Numbered from the stretch's first letter, positions 1 through 9,400 are shown. The stretch is DNA of 64,000 nt from Anaerobiospirillum sp. NML120448 (GCF_023050945.1 NZ_JALKIM010000001.1:82044-146043), one strand, 5' to 3'. Program-made: numbers and translations. The notes: generated by a model from the sequence alone, not told the origin.

Positions 1-267
1 GCTAGCCTTTTTAAGGTTAGTACCCATAACCTTAAAGCCAGCATAACGAGTATCAACATAAGGTAATAAATCAGTACGTACTAAATCCTTACGGAAGGTA
101 ACATCACTAATCTTATCCTTATTAGCTTGTAACTTTTCAAAAGCATTCTTAGCAACTACAGTTACCATCTTATATGGATCTTTCATATCCACATCTTGTG
201 CTTGAACGCTGTTAACACCAAAAATGGTAGCAAGCATAAAGATTGCTGCACTAACTAACTTTTTCAT
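1..267 (-). CDS. mlaC: MlaC, periplasmic phospholipid-binding protein (N-terminal part only)
   Basis: The start codon is at 267 and the gene runs off the window edge, leaving 89 codons. The protein opens with a signal peptide (Lys-Lys, a hydrophobic core, cleavage after VQA near residue 23) followed by LLPYVDTRYAGFKVMG, the conserved early block of the MlaC family. MlaC shuttles phospholipids across the periplasm between the outer-membrane MlaA-porin complex and the inner-membrane MlaFEDB transporter. It lies 74 bp after mlaD on the same strand, the usual mlaFEDC order, so it is probably the fourth gene of that operon. Its C-terminus, and any mlaB behind it, cannot be seen. Confidence 0.9.
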   Translation of the reverse strand, partial: MKKLVSAAIFMLATIFGVNSVQAQDVDMKDPYKMVTVVAKNAFEKLQANKDKISDVTFRKDLVRTDLLPYVDTRYAGFKVMGTNLKKAS

Positions 268-341
268 ATAAACACCCTTTGATAGATTATGTAGCTAAAA
301 CAAAGCTTAGCAAACAAAACTTAGGTAAAAATTAAGCAATA

Positions 342-842
342 CTATTGCTCATCTTCAGCTTTGGCACTATCAGCCACACCACTGTTGTATAAGAACTTAG
401 AAATTAAGTCCTCAAGCACAATTGCAGAGCCTGTGTCACTGATAAAGTCACCATCTTTAAGATAGGTTGATCCTAATTCTTCATCATAAAAACCAGGAGT
501 AATAGAAATATATTGCTCACCAATAATGCCAGAGGTCAAAATAGAAGCCTTAGACTCTGATGACAATTCATTGTATTTAGATTGGATAGAAAGACTAACT
601 ACAGGTACTAAGTCTTCTTTATCTAAAGAAATACCATCAACACGGCCAATCACCACACCACCAATACGTACTGGCGCTCTGAGCTTTAATGATCCTATGT
701 TGTCAAACTTAGCATGTACGGTATAAGTATCAGAAGAGCTATCTAAGACTAAGCCTGCTACTTTTAAAGACATAATTACAGCCGCAACAATGCCTAGCAC
801 CATAAAAAGGCCTACACCAAATTCAATCTTGCTATACTTCAT
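342..842 (-). CDS. mlaD: MlaD, MCE-domain subunit of the Mla phospholipid transporter
   Basis: 166 residues. There is one N-terminal membrane anchor (about 8-30, VGLFMVLGIVAAVIMSLKVAG) and then a single MCE domain (about 38-115) containing the typical FDNIGSLKLRAPVRIGGVVIG stretch. MlaD forms a hexameric ring in the periplasm on top of the MlaFE permease and hands lipids to or from MlaC. The gene follows mlaE after 17 bp and has the usual family length with no large insertion. The start ATG at 842 is directly followed by the charged anchor sequence, so the start is secure. It is presumably co-transcribed with mlaF and mlaE from the promoter region near 2.5-2.7 kb. Confidence 0.95.
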   Translation of the reverse strand: MKYSKIEFGVGLFMVLGIVAAVIMSLKVAGLVLDSSSDTYTVHAKFDNIGSLKLRAPVRIGGVVIGRVDGISLDKEDLVPVVSLSIQSKYNELSSESKASILTSGIIGEQYISITPGFYDEELGSTYLKDGDFISDTGSAIVLEDLISKFLYNSGVADSAKAEDEQ

Positions 843-859
843 GAAAAATTCCTCAAGAG

Positions 860-1633
860 CTAAAACATTAATGCAGTTAGCACAAAATCAAGACCTAATA
901 CAGCTAAAGATGACTGCACTACAGTGGCTGTAGTAGCACTAGAAATACCCTCAGATGTAGGCTTGGAATCATAGCCGTTAAATAGAGCAATCCAAACACA
1001 GGCAATAGAGAAAATAATGGCTTTAATCATCATACAGCCAATATCATCTACCAAATCAACTGAGCTTTGCATGCCTGACCAATAGGTACCATCATCTAGA
1101 CCTAACCAATCTACACCTACTAATTTACCGCCATAAATACCTACTAAGCAGAATAAAATAGATAGGATAGGCATAGAGATTACGCCCGCCCAAAAACGAG
1201 TGGAAATAATACGTCTTAATGGGTCAACCGCCATCATTTCCATGGAGGAGAGCTGTTCTGATGCTTTTAACTGACCAATTTCAGCAGTAAGAGCAGAACC
1301 TGCTCGACCTGCAAACAATAGGGCTGTTACTACAGGGCCAAGCTCTCTAATAATAGCTAAAGCTACTAAAGGGCCGAGCGAACTAGTGGCCATAAAGTCT
1401 TTTAAGATATTAAAACCTTGTAAGCCTAATACCATGCCAATGAACAATCCTGAGACTAGGATAATGACAATGGACTGCACTCCCACAAAATAAATTTGTT
1501 TGATGAGCAAAGGAAAGTGCTTAGCAAAGTTTGGTCTGCCCACTAAAGAGTGGTACATCATAATGGTAGAGCGACCTAAAGAGGTTACTTTTGAGATCGC
1601 ATAGCGGCCTAATTGACCTACGAAACTAAACAT
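860..1633 (-). CDS. mlaE: MlaE, permease subunit of the Mla phospholipid transporter
   Basis: 257 residues with about five or six membrane segments. It carries the signature block [21 protein letters not shown] (about residues 98-118) followed by [13 protein letters not shown], the hallmark of the MlaE/TrgB permease family. It forms the transmembrane dimer of the inner-membrane lipid ABC transporter, with MlaF as ATPase and MlaD as periplasmic ring. Its ATG overlaps the mlaF stop codon (TAATG), so translation is probably coupled. Length and motifs are typical. Confidence 0.95.
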   Translation of the reverse strand: MFSFVGQLGRYAISKVTSLGRSTIMMYHSLVGRPNFAKHFPLLIKQIYFVGVQSIVIILVSGLFIGMVLGLQGFNILKDFMATSSLGPLVALAIIRELGPVVTALLFAGRAGSALTAEIGQLKASEQLSSMEMMAVDPLRRIISTRFWAGVISMPILSILFCLVGIYGGKLVGVDWLGLDDGTYWSGMQSSVDLVDDIGCMMIKAIIFSIACVWIALFNGYDSKPTSEGISSATTATVVQSSLAVLGLDFVLTALMF

Positions 1634-2472
1634 TAAAGATCCTCTAAATAGTCCTTATCTGCCTTGAGATTGAAAGCATAAGGGCCGTCAAAATCGCCAT
1701 TGATAAATTGCAAGACTTTAGGATCAGAGCTATTGCGTACCTCATCAGGAGTACCAGAGCCTATTACCTTACCATCAGCAACAATATATACCTGGTGAGC
1801 AATGGATAAGACCTCTTGCACATCGTGGGTTACGATAATAGAGGTAATACCTAATGACTCATTTAGATCCTTAATCAATTTGACTAATACGGCCATAGTA
1901 ATAGGATCTTGTCCTACAAAAGGCTCGTCATACATAATCAAATCAGGATCCAAAGCAATAGAGCGAGCCAAAGCAGCTCTGCGAGCCATACCGCCAGATA
2001 ACTCATTAGGAGAAAAGTATGCCGCTCCTCGCAGACCTACAGCCTCAAGCTTCATCATCACTAAATCGTGAATTAGCACCTCAGGCAACTTGGTATGTTC
2101 ACGTAAAGGAAAAGCAACATTTTCAAATACATTAAGATCAGTAAATAAAGCTCCACTTTGGAATAGCATGCTCATACGCTTACGTAACTCATAGAGCTCT
2201 GTTCTTTGAAGAGCATGAACATTAATGCCATCAAAGAAGATCTCACCAGAGTCGGGTTTGAGCTGACCGCCAATTAATCTTAATAAAGTGGTTTTACCTG
2301 TTCCTGATGGGCCTAAAATAGCAGTGATCTTATTACGTGGAATATCAAGTGACATTCCTTTATAAATTTTTCGTCCGCCATAAGAGAAGAAAACATCCTT
2401 CACCTTGACTAAGGCATCTTGATTTTGGCCATTAAGGCTGTCGCATTTTATCTCCAGCATTGTGCTTTCCAC
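1633..2472 (-). CDS. mlaF: MlaF, ATPase subunit of the Mla phospholipid transporter
   Basis: 279 residues. The ABC ATPase has Walker [10 protein letters not shown] (about 54-62), signature [13 protein letters not shown] (about 158-170), Walker [11 protein letters not shown] and the H-loop IVTHD. It powers phospholipid movement through MlaE. Two starts are possible: GTG at 2472 (weak ribosome site) or ATG at 2460, which has GGAAAG seven bases upstream and would give [10 protein letters not shown] as N-terminus; neither changes the domain. It is the first gene of the mlaFEDC operon and is divergent from kdsD across a 273-bp gap, where E. coli instead has the operons separated by yrbG, absent here. 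Confidence 0.95.
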   Translation of the reverse strand: MESTMLEIKCDSLNGQNQDALVKVKDVFFSYGGRKIYKGMSLDIPRNKITAILGPSGTGKTTLLRLIGGQLKPDSGEIFFDGINVHALQRTELYELRKRMSMLFQSGALFTDLNVFENVAFPLREHTKLPEVLIHDLVMMKLEAVGLRGAAYFSPNELSGGMARRAALARSIALDPDLIMYDEPFVGQDPITMAVLVKLIKDLNESLGITSIIVTHDVQEVLSIAHQVYIVADGKVIGSGTPDEVRNSSDPKVLQFINGDFDGPYAFNLKADKDYLEDL

Positions 2473-2745
2473 TCAAGGAGCCCCTTAAAAGCTCTCTAGT
2501 GCTTTTAAGAGCTGACAAAACATAAACTATTCACACTGACATAATATAAGAGCCTAGTTAGCTCTCTTAAATATGGATAACTTAAGATGTATATTAAGCG
2601 TATTATTAATGTGAATGTAATGAGATTTTTTTTAGACTAAATAGTCAAGCAAAGCTTATCATAAAAGCTATTGCTTAAAATTAGGCTGTAAAAATTTATT
2701 CTTAACGACCTTACATTAGCAATTGCAACTATAGGAATAACAGCA

Positions 2746-3714
2746 ATGTTTAAAGAAACCTGTATCCAAGCAGGACAAAGAGTATTAAAAGAAGAGGCTG
2801 AGGCTATCTTAGAATTAATACCTTCAATTGATGATAACTTTGTTAAAGCTTGCGATTTACTATTAAAGTGTCAAGGCAAGGTTATTTTAACTGGTGTAGG
2901 CAAGTCTGGCCATATTGCCACCAAAATAGCCTCTACTCTAGCATCTACAGGCACTCAGGCGTTCTTTGTGCAAGCTGGAGAGGCTGCTCATGGCGATCTA
3001 GGCATGATTGGCGACCATGATGTTGTTATAGCCATTTCTAACTCTGGAGAAGGTTCTGAGCTTAAGCTTATGATTCCTCTCTTATGCCGTCGTAATATTC
3101 CTCTTATAGCTATTGTGGGCAATATGGAATCCTCTTTAGCTAAAGCTGCTGATGTTGCCTTAAGCGCCCATGTTTCAAAAGAAGCTTGCCCTTTAAATTT
3201 AGCCCCTACCTCAAGCTCCACAGCTGAGCTTGCTATTGGTGATGCTCTTGCTATTGCACTGTTAGAGGCTCGTGGCTTTACTGAGCGTGATTTTGCTATG
3301 TCCCACCCAGGCGGTGCTTTAGGTCGTAAATTACTAGTACGCTGCAAAGATATTATGCATACTAAGGATGAAATACCTTTATGTCAGCAAGATGTTTCTA
3401 TTAAAGATGCCTTAATTGAAATGACAGCTAAAACCTTGGGTATTGTGGCTGTAGTCGATCAAGATATGCACTTTATAGGTGTCTATACCGATGGTGATTT
3501 AAGACGTACTTTAGAGCGTGAATTATCAGTGCACGATCAATTATCTAAAGTAATGACCAAAGGTGGTGTTAGTGTTCAAGCAGACTGCTTAGCAGCAGAT
3601 GCTCTTAGTGTTATGCAACAAAAGAAAATTTCTGCCATGATTGTAGTCAATGAGGACAATCAGGTTATTGGCGCTTTTAATATGCATGATATGTTACGAG
3701 CTGGCTTAATTTAG
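2746..3714 (+). CDS. kdsD: KdsD, D-arabinose 5-phosphate isomerase
   Basis: 322 residues. An N-terminal SIS sugar-isomerase domain (about 30-185, with VGKSGHIATKIASTLASTG and SNSGEGSEL) is followed by two CBS domains (about 205-320). The enzyme converts ribulose 5-phosphate to arabinose 5-phosphate, the first committed step toward Kdo for lipopolysaccharide. HPGGALGRKLL is the conserved junction before the CBS pair. ATG 2746 has AGGA about ten bases upstream. kdsC starts 12 bp beyond the stop, and the two genes encode steps 1 and 3 of Kdo synthesis. Confidence 0.96.
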   Translation: MFKETCIQAGQRVLKEEAEAILELIPSIDDNFVKACDLLLKCQGKVILTGVGKSGHIATKIASTLASTGTQAFFVQAGEAAHGDLGMIGDHDVVIAISNSGEGSELKLMIPLLCRRNIPLIAIVGNMESSLAKAADVALSAHVSKEACPLNLAPTSSSTAELAIGDALAIALLEARGFTERDFAMSHPGGALGRKLLVRCKDIMHTKDEIPLCQQDVSIKDALIEMTAKTLGIVAVVDQDMHFIGVYTDGDLRRTLERELSVHDQLSKVMTKGGVSVQADCLAADALSVMQQKKISAMIVVNEDNQVIGAFNMHDMLRAGLI

Positions 3715-3725
3715 GAGTGTTTATT

Positions 3726-4325
3726 GTGAGTGAGCAACCTTTAGTAACCTACTATCAGACCTTATCCAGCCCTTTAGTTGAAAAGCTTAATCATATTAAT
3801 CTAGTGGTCTTTGATGTTGATGGTACTTTGAGCGATGGCGGTATTTTTCTTGATCGTACTGAAAATGAGCTCAAGAAATTTAATTGTAAGGATGGTATGG
3901 GAATTTCCTTACTCATAAAAGCCAATATCAAAGTAGCGTTACTTACAGGTCGTAACTCACCACTTACCACTCGTAGAGCTAAAGAGCTGGGCATTCAATA
4001 TGTCATTCAAGGCAAAATGGATAAAGAAGAAGCATTATTAGAACTGCTCACAGAGCTCAACATGAGTCAAGAGAATTTGGCTGTGATGGGTGATGATGTT
4101 AATGACCTTCCTTTATTCAAACATGCCAGTGTCAGCGCCTGTCCTAATGATGGCTATCACTATATGAAAACCATAGCCAGCATTGTACTTAGCAATAATG
4201 GCGGTCATGGGGCTGCTCGTGAGTTTTGTGATCTCATCTTAATGGCACAAGGTAAAGTAAGAACTGATGGCTATCCATCTTTCCTATTTGAGCAAAAGTT
4301 ATCCTTTGCCAATGCAGGTCAATAA
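3726..4325 (+). CDS. kdsC: KdsC, Kdo 8-phosphate phosphatase
   Basis: A HAD-superfamily phosphatase that hydrolyses Kdo 8-phosphate to free Kdo. Motif I is FDVDGTLSDG (nucleophile Asp), motif II LLTGRNS, and motif III/IV GDDVNDLPLF. The frame stays open to GTG 3717, but the ribosome site AGGAG at 3713-3717 lies eight bases before GTG 3726, so I start there, giving 199 residues (MSEQPL...). E. coli KdsC is of similar size. It follows kdsD closely and is followed by a hairpin terminator, so kdsD-kdsC probably form a unit separate from lptC. Confidence 0.94.
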   Translation: MSEQPLVTYYQTLSSPLVEKLNHINLVVFDVDGTLSDGGIFLDRTENELKKFNCKDGMGISLLIKANIKVALLTGRNSPLTTRRAKELGIQYVIQGKMDKEEALLELLTELNMSQENLAVMGDDVNDLPLFKHASVSACPNDGYHYMKTIASIVLSNNGGHGAAREFCDLILMAQGKVRTDGYPSFLFEQKLSFANAGQ

Positions 4326-4360
4326 CATTTAAATTGTGTGCTTTAAGCTAACTTTTAAAT

Positions 4361-4396
4361 AAGCCTGGGCCTAGCAATAAGCCTAGGCTTTGTCTT
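4361..4396 (+). terminator. Rho-independent terminator after kdsC
   Basis: Ten-base stem AAGCCTGGGC / GCCTAGGCTT (one G-T pair) with a ten-base loop, followed by a short T-rich stretch TGTCTT. It separates kdsDC from lptCAB. Confidence 0.6.
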
Positions 4397-4604
4397 AATG
4401 ATTTAAGACAAAAAGTAGAAAAACAGGCCATTATTCTGTGATCAATTTTTAATTTCATTAAATTAAGGCAACTTTTGGGCCAAATTTATAAAAAATTAGC
4501 TAAAATATATTGTTTATGGCTTGCAAGCTTAGCGCCTTGGTTGTTGTAGTTTGTGCCAATGTTTACAGTACCAACCAGACTATTTAGTGCTCTTGGAGCT
4601 TGTC

Positions 4605-5171
4605 ATGAGTGTTACTCTTAGATCAATTATCATTGCAGCTTTACTAACCATTGTTGCTGGTTTGATGTATCAATTTTCAGGTATCAGTGGCCAGCTTAGC
4701 TCAGATGAGATTGAAGTACGTTATCCAACTTTTGAAGCTGAAAATTTCACAGCCGAAGTCTATAACGAGCAAGGCAAAATTACTCATAGTATCTTTGCCC
4801 GTGAAGTAGCTTTTTATAAAAAGAAAGATTTAATCCAAACTTCTGGACTAATTGGTTTTTTTTATAACCAAAAACAAGACAACACCACATATGGCTGGCA
4901 AATTACTGCTGATAAAGGTGAACTGATTTTTAATAAAGCAGCTCAACTGCAAGGTAACATTGTTGTTAGCCCTAACTACGCAACAGCTGAGATTAAAGAG
5001 ATCACTACTCCTGATCTGTACTTTAATATGCAAACCAATGAAATCAGCTCTCCTTCAAAGATAACCATTAAAGGAGCTCAATTTGTTAATGAGGGATCAA
5101 ACTATCTAGTTGATCTCAATAACAAAACATTTGTTATTAAGGACAAGCCTCATGCAACTTATTTCCCTTAA
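4605..5171 (+). CDS. lptC: LptC, inner-membrane component of the LPS export bridge
   Basis: 188 residues from ATG 4605, which has GGAG six bases upstream; the frame is open further 5' but without a better site. One N-terminal membrane segment (about 6-24) is followed by a periplasmic LptC/OstA-like beta-jellyroll containing EAENFTAEVYNEQGKI and FAREVAFY. LptC receives lipopolysaccharide from LptBFG and passes it to LptA. Its last 20 bases overlap lptA, so translation is likely coupled. Placement between kdsC and lptA-lptB matches the classic gammaproteobacterial order. Confidence 0.93.
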   Translation: MSVTLRSIIIAALLTIVAGLMYQFSGISGQLSSDEIEVRYPTFEAENFTAEVYNEQGKITHSIFAREVAFYKKKDLIQTSGLIGFFYNQKQDNTTYGWQITADKGELIFNKAAQLQGNIVVSPNYATAEIKEITTPDLYFNMQTNEISSPSKITIKGAQFVNEGSNYLVDLNNKTFVIKDKPHATYFP

Positions 5172-5676
5172 AAGCGCTGCTATTTTTTTAGCATGCTCCA
5201 TGTTGACCTCTCAAGCTTTTGCTTTAAAAAGCGATCAAAGCCAACCAATTAATGTTGAGTCGGCTGAGCAAAGCGCAGATCTGCAGGCAAATAAGTTGCT
5301 CTTTTCAGGCGATGTGGTAGCTACCCAAGGATCTATTAAGCTCAATGCAGATAAAATTGAGGTTACTAGAGCTAATAATGGCTCATTAAAATCAATTATT
5401 GCCTATGGTAATCCTGTAACTTTTGAGCAACAGCAAGACAATGGTCGCTATATTAAGGCACGTGCTAGTACCTTAAGCTATTTGCCAGAAGAGACTAAAA
5501 TTGTGTTACAAGGAAGAGCTTCTATTTGGCAAGGCGAATCTAAGATGTCTGGTGAGCGCATTGAGTACAATATTTCTACTCAAAAGATGCGTGCTTATAA
5601 CAACAATAGCCAAGGAGGTCGTGTCTCTAGTACTTTTGTACCAGCCGACTTCTCTAAAGACAAAAACAAGCAGTAA
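5152..5676 (+). CDS. lptA: LptA, periplasmic LPS transport bridge protein
   Basis: 174 residues. A signal peptide ends at SQAFA (about residue 23), followed by an OstA-type jellyroll: PINVESAEQSADLQANKLLF, GDVVATQGSIKLNADKIEV and AYGNPVTFEQ are family-typical. ATG 5152 is preceded by AAGGA at eight bases; the upstream TTG in the same frame lacks a site. LptA polymerises into the periplasmic bridge carrying lipopolysaccharide from LptC to LptD. It overlaps lptC by 20 bp and lptB follows after 30 bp. Confidence 0.93.
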   Translation: MQLISLKSAAIFLACSMLTSQAFALKSDQSQPINVESAEQSADLQANKLLFSGDVVATQGSIKLNADKIEVTRANNGSLKSIIAYGNPVTFEQQQDNGRYIKARASTLSYLPEETKIVLQGRASIWQGESKMSGERIEYNISTQKMRAYNNNSQGGRVSSTFVPADFSKDKNKQ

Positions 5677-5706
5677 ATTTACAATAAGCTACTTTCAAGG
5701 ACAGTT

Positions 5707-6432
5707 ATGAGTCTGTTACAAGCTAATCACCTCAAGAAAACCTACAAAGGACGTGTAGTTGTCAACGATGTAAGTTTAAGCATTGAAAGCGGCAGCGTAG
5801 TAGGTTTACTAGGCCCCAATGGAGCAGGTAAAACCACCTCCTTTTATATTATTGTAGGTATTATTTCTACAGAAAATGGTAATGTGACTATCGACAATAC
5901 TGATATTACTCACATGCCAATGCATAAAAGAGCTCAAGCTGGTTTAGGTTATCTTCCTCAAGAAAACTCAATCTTTAGGAAGTTAACCGTAGCAGAAAAT
6001 TTAATGAGTGTAGTAGAGCTCCAGAAAAACCTCAGCTCTATAGAAAAGAAAAATAGAGTTGATGAGCTTTTAGAAGAATTTCATATTGAACATATTAGAG
6101 ATAGTGCAGGCATGGCACTTTCTGGCGGTGAAAGACGTAGAGTTGAAATTGCCAGAGCTTTAGCTGCTAATCCTAAATTTGTTTTATTAGATGAACCTTT
6201 TGCAGGAGTGGATCCAATTTCCATTTCTGATATTAAAGATATTATCAAACACCTAAGAGATCGCGACATAGGAGTGCTCATCACTGATCACAATGTGCGT
6301 GAAACTTTAGACGTTTGTGCCCAAGCTTATATAGTAAACGCTGGTGAGATCATTGCCCAGGGTACGGCACAAGAAGTACTAAACAATAAAAAAGTACAAG
6401 AAGTCTACTTGGGTAAGAACTTCTCACTATAG
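5707..6432 (+). CDS. lptB: LptB, ATPase of the LPS exporter
   Basis: 241 residues, the usual length. Walker A is GPNGAGKTT (about 38-46), signature [15 protein letters not shown] (about 138-152), Walker [15 protein letters not shown]-loop ITDHNV. LptB with LptF and LptG extracts lipopolysaccharide from the inner membrane. [19 protein letters not shown] is the typical LptB Q-loop region. rpoN starts 10 bp after the stop, as in most gammaproteobacteria. Confidence 0.97.
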   Translation: MSLLQANHLKKTYKGRVVVNDVSLSIESGSVVGLLGPNGAGKTTSFYIIVGIISTENGNVTIDNTDITHMPMHKRAQAGLGYLPQENSIFRKLTVAENLMSVVELQKNLSSIEKKNRVDELLEEFHIEHIRDSAGMALSGGERRRVEIARALAANPKFVLLDEPFAGVDPISISDIKDIIKHLRDRDIGVLITDHNVRETLDVCAQAYIVNAGEIIAQGTAQEVLNNKKVQEVYLGKNFSL

Positions 6433-6442
6433 GATTTTTATC

Positions 6443-8215
6443 ATGGCCGGTTTGAGAAACTCGCTGCAAATCAGAGCAATCCAGACCCAGACATTAACTA
6501 TGACTCCGCAATTGCAACAAGCTATTCGTCTGTTGCAATTGTCTACTCTAGATCTGCGCCAAGAAATTCAACAAACAGTAGAGAGCAATCCTCTTTTAGA
6601 GATTGATGAGACCATTGCTAACTCTAATCTTGAGTCTTTAGATGCTATAGCAGAAAAAGAGCGCCAAGAGCATGATAATGAAGTATTTGATCCCTTTAGT
6701 GATGATGCCTCATATCAAGGAGCAGACATTGACCTGTTAGGGCATTCAAAAGATGGAGAAATAGCCTCCATCAATGAACTTATGGGTAAAGATAGCACCA
6801 TTAGAGGCTCTAGCTCTATTGAGTATCAAAACACTAGTGCTCATGAATTAGATGAGCACTTTGATTATGATCATTCAAGCGATAGCATGGGCTCCTCATT
6901 TGAAAGCTCTTTTGAGGGCTCTTTTGAGGGCTCTTTTGAGGGCGAGCCTAATCTATCTGACAGGCCAGATAAAATAACATCTGCGCAAATTGATCCTGGC
7001 AGTAGCTCCACCCAAGAAAACTTAGACAATATCAGTCGTGAAGATAATTACAGTGCCAAATCACGTGCAAAAGGCGCTGTACTGGATGACGAAGGTGCTT
7101 TTGAGGGTGAAACCCAGATTGATTTACATGATCACCTCATGTGGCAATTAGACTGCTCTCCTTTAAAAGGACGTGATCGCTATATTGCTGAGGTGATTAT
7201 TGATGCTATTGATGACTCAGGATATTTGTCAGAAGAGCTTAGCGACTTGCTAACTTTGGTAGTAAGTAAATATCCTGATGCTACTATTGAAGATCTCAAT
7301 ATCATTTTAAAGCTTATCCAAAATTATGACCCTCTAGGCGTAGGTTCACGTAATGTTCAAGAATGCTTGCTCATTCAACTAAAAGAGCTGCTTAGCACTG
7401 ATCAAAGAGAAGAAGTGCGAATGGCCTATGAGGTGGTAAGCAAATATATTGATCTCTTATCCAATCACGACTATCGCTCTTTATGCTCTAAATTAGGGGT
7501 TAAAGAAGATACGCTTAAGAAGATCAATGATGTAATTTTATCTTTAACGCCACGTCCTGGACGTACTGCTATTAAAGAAAAGGCTGACTACATTGTGCCT
7601 GATGTCTTAGTGATTAAAGATGATGATGGCAATTATGATGTAGTGCTCAACCCTGATGCCTTACCTAGGGTAAAGCTTAATGAGCAATATAAGTCTTTAG
7701 TTTGCTATGCCCGTAATGAACGTGAAAAGGAATTTTTTAAGTCAAACTTACAAGAGGCTAATTGGTTTATTCAAAGTATTGCCAAGCGTAACGATACTTT
7801 ACTCAAAGTAGCTAAATGTATTGTTGAGCATCAAAAAGCCTTCCTCGATTATGGCGAACACCGCATGGAGCCATTAGTACTTAACGATATTGCACAAGAA
7901 ATTGAGATGCATGAGTCTACTATTTCTCGTGTGACTACCGAAAAGTATATTTACACTATGAGAGGAACCTTTGAGCTCAAATACTTCTTCTCTAGCCATG
8001 TCAGCACCGAAAGTGGCGGTACTGCCTCTTCTACAGCTATTAGAGCTGAGATTAAGACTTTAGTGGCCAATGAAAACCCACGTAGACCTTATTCTGATAA
8101 TCAAATTGCTAATTTATTAAAAGAAAAAGGCTTCTGTGTTGCCCGTCGTACTATTGCCAAGTATCGAGAGGCTTTGGGTATTGGTTCATCCTCCCAAAGA
8201 AAGCGTCTCGTTTAA
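6443..8215 (+). CDS. rpoN: RpoN, sigma-54, with a long acidic insertion
   Basis: 590 residues against about 477 in E. coli. Region I (1-56, QTQTLTMTPQLQQAIRLLQL) and the core/DNA-binding part (about 224-590) are well conserved, including the RpoN box ARRTIAKYRE (about 567-576). The extra length is a low-complexity acidic, Ser-rich segment at about 57-222, in the position of the normally short variable region II, and it contains a four-residue repeat (Ser-Phe-Glu-Gly). Sigma-54 directs transcription dependent on enhancer-binding activators. The gene follows lptB by 10 bp and ends at a clear terminator, so hpf is transcribed separately. Confidence 0.96.
   Translation: MAGLRNSLQIRAIQTQTLTMTPQLQQAIRLLQLSTLDLRQEIQQTVESNPLLEIDETIANSNLESLDAIAEKERQEHDNEVFDPFSDDASYQGADIDLLGHSKDGEIASINELMGKDSTIRGSSSIEYQNTSAHELDEHFDYDHSSDSMGSSFESSFEGSFEGSFEGEPNLSDRPDKITSAQIDPGSSSTQENLDNISREDNYSAKSRAKGAVLDDEGAFEGETQIDLHDHLMWQLDCSPLKGRDRYIAEVIIDAIDDSGYLSEELSDLLTLVVSKYPDATIEDLNIILKLIQNYDPLGVGSRNVQECLLIQLKELLSTDQREEVRMAYEVVSKYIDLLSNHDYRSLCSKLGVKEDTLKKINDVILSLTPRPGRTAIKEKADYIVPDVLVIKDDDGNYDVVLNPDALPRVKLNEQYKSLVCYARNEREKEFFKSNLQEANWFIQSIAKRNDTLLKVAKCIVEHQKAFLDYGEHRMEPLVLNDIAQEIEMHESTISRVTTEKYIYTMRGTFELKYFFSSHVSTESGGTASSTAIRAEIKTLVANENPRRPYSDNQIANLLKEKGFCVARRTIAKYREALGIGSSSQRKRLV
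6905..6943 (+). repeat. 12-bp tandem repeat inside rpoN
   Basis: About three copies of GGCTCTTTTGAG encode Gly-Ser-Phe-Glu repeats inside the acidic insertion of sigma-54. Units are multiples of three, so copy changes would keep the frame. Confidence 0.85.
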
Positions 8216-8222
8216 ACCTTCT

Positions 8223-8268
8223 TAAGGCTCTGAGTAGAATTTTTTACCAGAGCCTTACTTTTATTTGG
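8223..8268 (+). terminator. Rho-independent terminator after rpoN
   Basis: Stem TAAGGCTCTG / CAGAGCCTTA with a 15-base loop, followed by CTTTTATTT. It lies 8 bp beyond the rpoN stop codon. Confidence 0.85.
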
Positions 8269-8746
8269 CAAAATTTTATTTTTTCTAAAAAACTAGTATA
8301 TCAGCCAACAAAAAGGCATATACATCGCCCATTCCTTGCCCATAAACTGACATACCAGTTTATTCTCCTTGCTTGCGTTTCTTGACATACATCAAAAGTT
8401 ATTAAATTTAATGTGCACAAAACCATTATTTTGGTTAATATGGAAACAAAGGTTGCAATACACCATAGGGTAAGACGAACCCCGTTTGCTTGATGCATCA
8501 CCGTCGCTGACTATATTTTTACACAACAGTTTTGCGCTTACGGCAAGATGCTCATGAACCAACTATACAAAAGCTTTTGCTTGAGTGATAGTTTCTCGCA
8601 GTAGGAACCTTTGTTAAAAATAGTCTTTTTTTTACTGCACCTGACTTTAATTGTTTTAAGACTATTTAGTGCATGAGGCACAATAACAATGGTGGACGTC
8701 AGCCAAACATTCGGTATCCAACAAGTTTGGATTAAGGATCAAATAT
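8269..8746. other. Non-coding stretch between rpoN and hpf
   Basis: About 480 bp without a credible gene. A possible plus-strand promoter is TTGACA at 8382-8387 with AATTTA 17 bases later (8405-8410), which would give hpf a leader over 300 bases long. AAATAGTCTT and AAGACTATTT (near 8620 and 8656) and CCAAAC/GTTTGG just before hpf can pair. I recognise no known RNA family. Confidence 0.35.
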
Positions 8747-9028
8747 ATGCAGATTAACATCCAAGGTGTAGGACTCAAGGTCACAGACGCTCTTCATGAC
8801 TACGTTACCGACAAGTTTAATAAACTTGAGCGTAAGGGCGATGCAATTACTTCAATTGCTGTTACCTTAACCGTAGAGAAGCTTCAGCAAATTGCTAAAG
8901 CTGATATTAGTCTTGCTGGCGGCTCACTTCACGCCGAAGCAGAAGATGAAAGCATGTATGCAGCCATCGATGCCTTAATTGACAAAGTTGATCGTCAACT
9001 TGTTAAGTATAAGGAAAAGCACGAATAA
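8747..9028 (+). CDS. hpf: Hpf, short ribosome hibernation promoting factor
   Basis: 93 residues, a short-type HPF/YfiA-like protein: MQINIQGVGLKVTDALHDYV at the start, ADISLAGGSLHAEAEDESMYAAIDALIDKVDRQL in the middle and end (quoted in part). It binds the small ribosomal subunit in the decoding channel and promotes 100S dimers in stationary phase. In E. coli it follows rpoN and precedes ptsN-rapZ; here it follows rpoN but after a terminator and 530 bp, and ptsN-rapZ lie 4 kb away on the other strand. Start ATG 8747 is preceded by AAGGA. Confidence 0.95.
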   Translation: MQINIQGVGLKVTDALHDYVTDKFNKLERKGDAITSIAVTLTVEKLQQIAKADISLAGGSLHAEAEDESMYAAIDALIDKVDRQLVKYKEKHE

Positions 9029-9032
9029 GTTA

Positions 9033-9400
9033 GCTTTAGTCTTTTCAAGATTACGTAGTAAGAGTTGTGATTTTAGGAAAACGCAACGCACTACCACTTA
9101 TTAGACTAAGCTTTTAGTAATCTCCTTAAGTCCACCCCAGTATGCCTTAGCATACAAACCAAACTTAAGGAACAAGAACAAGAATTACTAACCAAGGTCC
9201 CGTAAGACCTTAACATTCGTTTATCTCAAATACTCCCGTTGCTAGCTGTTTGCTTGGTGCTGAGATAGACTGCAGATTTTCCTTTTAGGAAGCCCAATAA
9301 GCGTAGCATACGCTTAACACAACCAAAAAGTCATCCTTATTCCAGGAGGCGCAAGCCTCCTGACATTACGAGGAAAGAACCCGCCACTGGCGGGTTTTTT
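9033..9400 (+). ncRNA. Candidate structured RNA between hpf and an MFS gene
   Basis: There is no open frame of note, but nine inverted repeats, mostly exact, follow one another: 9033-9041/9104-9111 (one bulge), 9115-9121/9184-9190 enclosing 9124-9131/9163-9170 enclosing 9140-9145/9150-9155, then 9194-9199/9206-9211, 9222-9228/9261-9267, 9299-9304/9310-9315, 9344-9350/9355-9361 with a GCAA loop, and the terminator at 9378. This density of nested stems looks like a folded RNA rather than chance. It could be an hpf 3' UTR-derived small RNA or a leader with attenuation of the transporter downstream. I compared it by eye with tmRNA, RNase P RNA, 6S and 4.5S RNA and saw no match. Confidence 0.5.
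9378..9400 (+). terminator. Strong Rho-independent terminator
   Basis: Stem AACCCGCC / GGCGGGTT with loop ACT and a run of Ts. It closes the structured region and would end hpf or small-RNA transcripts 110 bp before the next gene. A weak promoter-like pair follows (TTGATA 9421-9426, TAGCTA 9444-9449). Confidence 0.93.

Noticed and set aside
8301..8501. 66-codon minus-strand frame between rpoN and hpf
   Set aside because: Cys/Trp-rich composition, no ribosome site and no family resemblance.
9033..9400. tmRNA, RNase P RNA, 6S RNA, or a CsrB-type RNA
   Set aside because: No tRNA-like ends or tag codons, no RNase P core motifs, no 6S bubble; the few AGGA words fall mostly within stems rather than loops.
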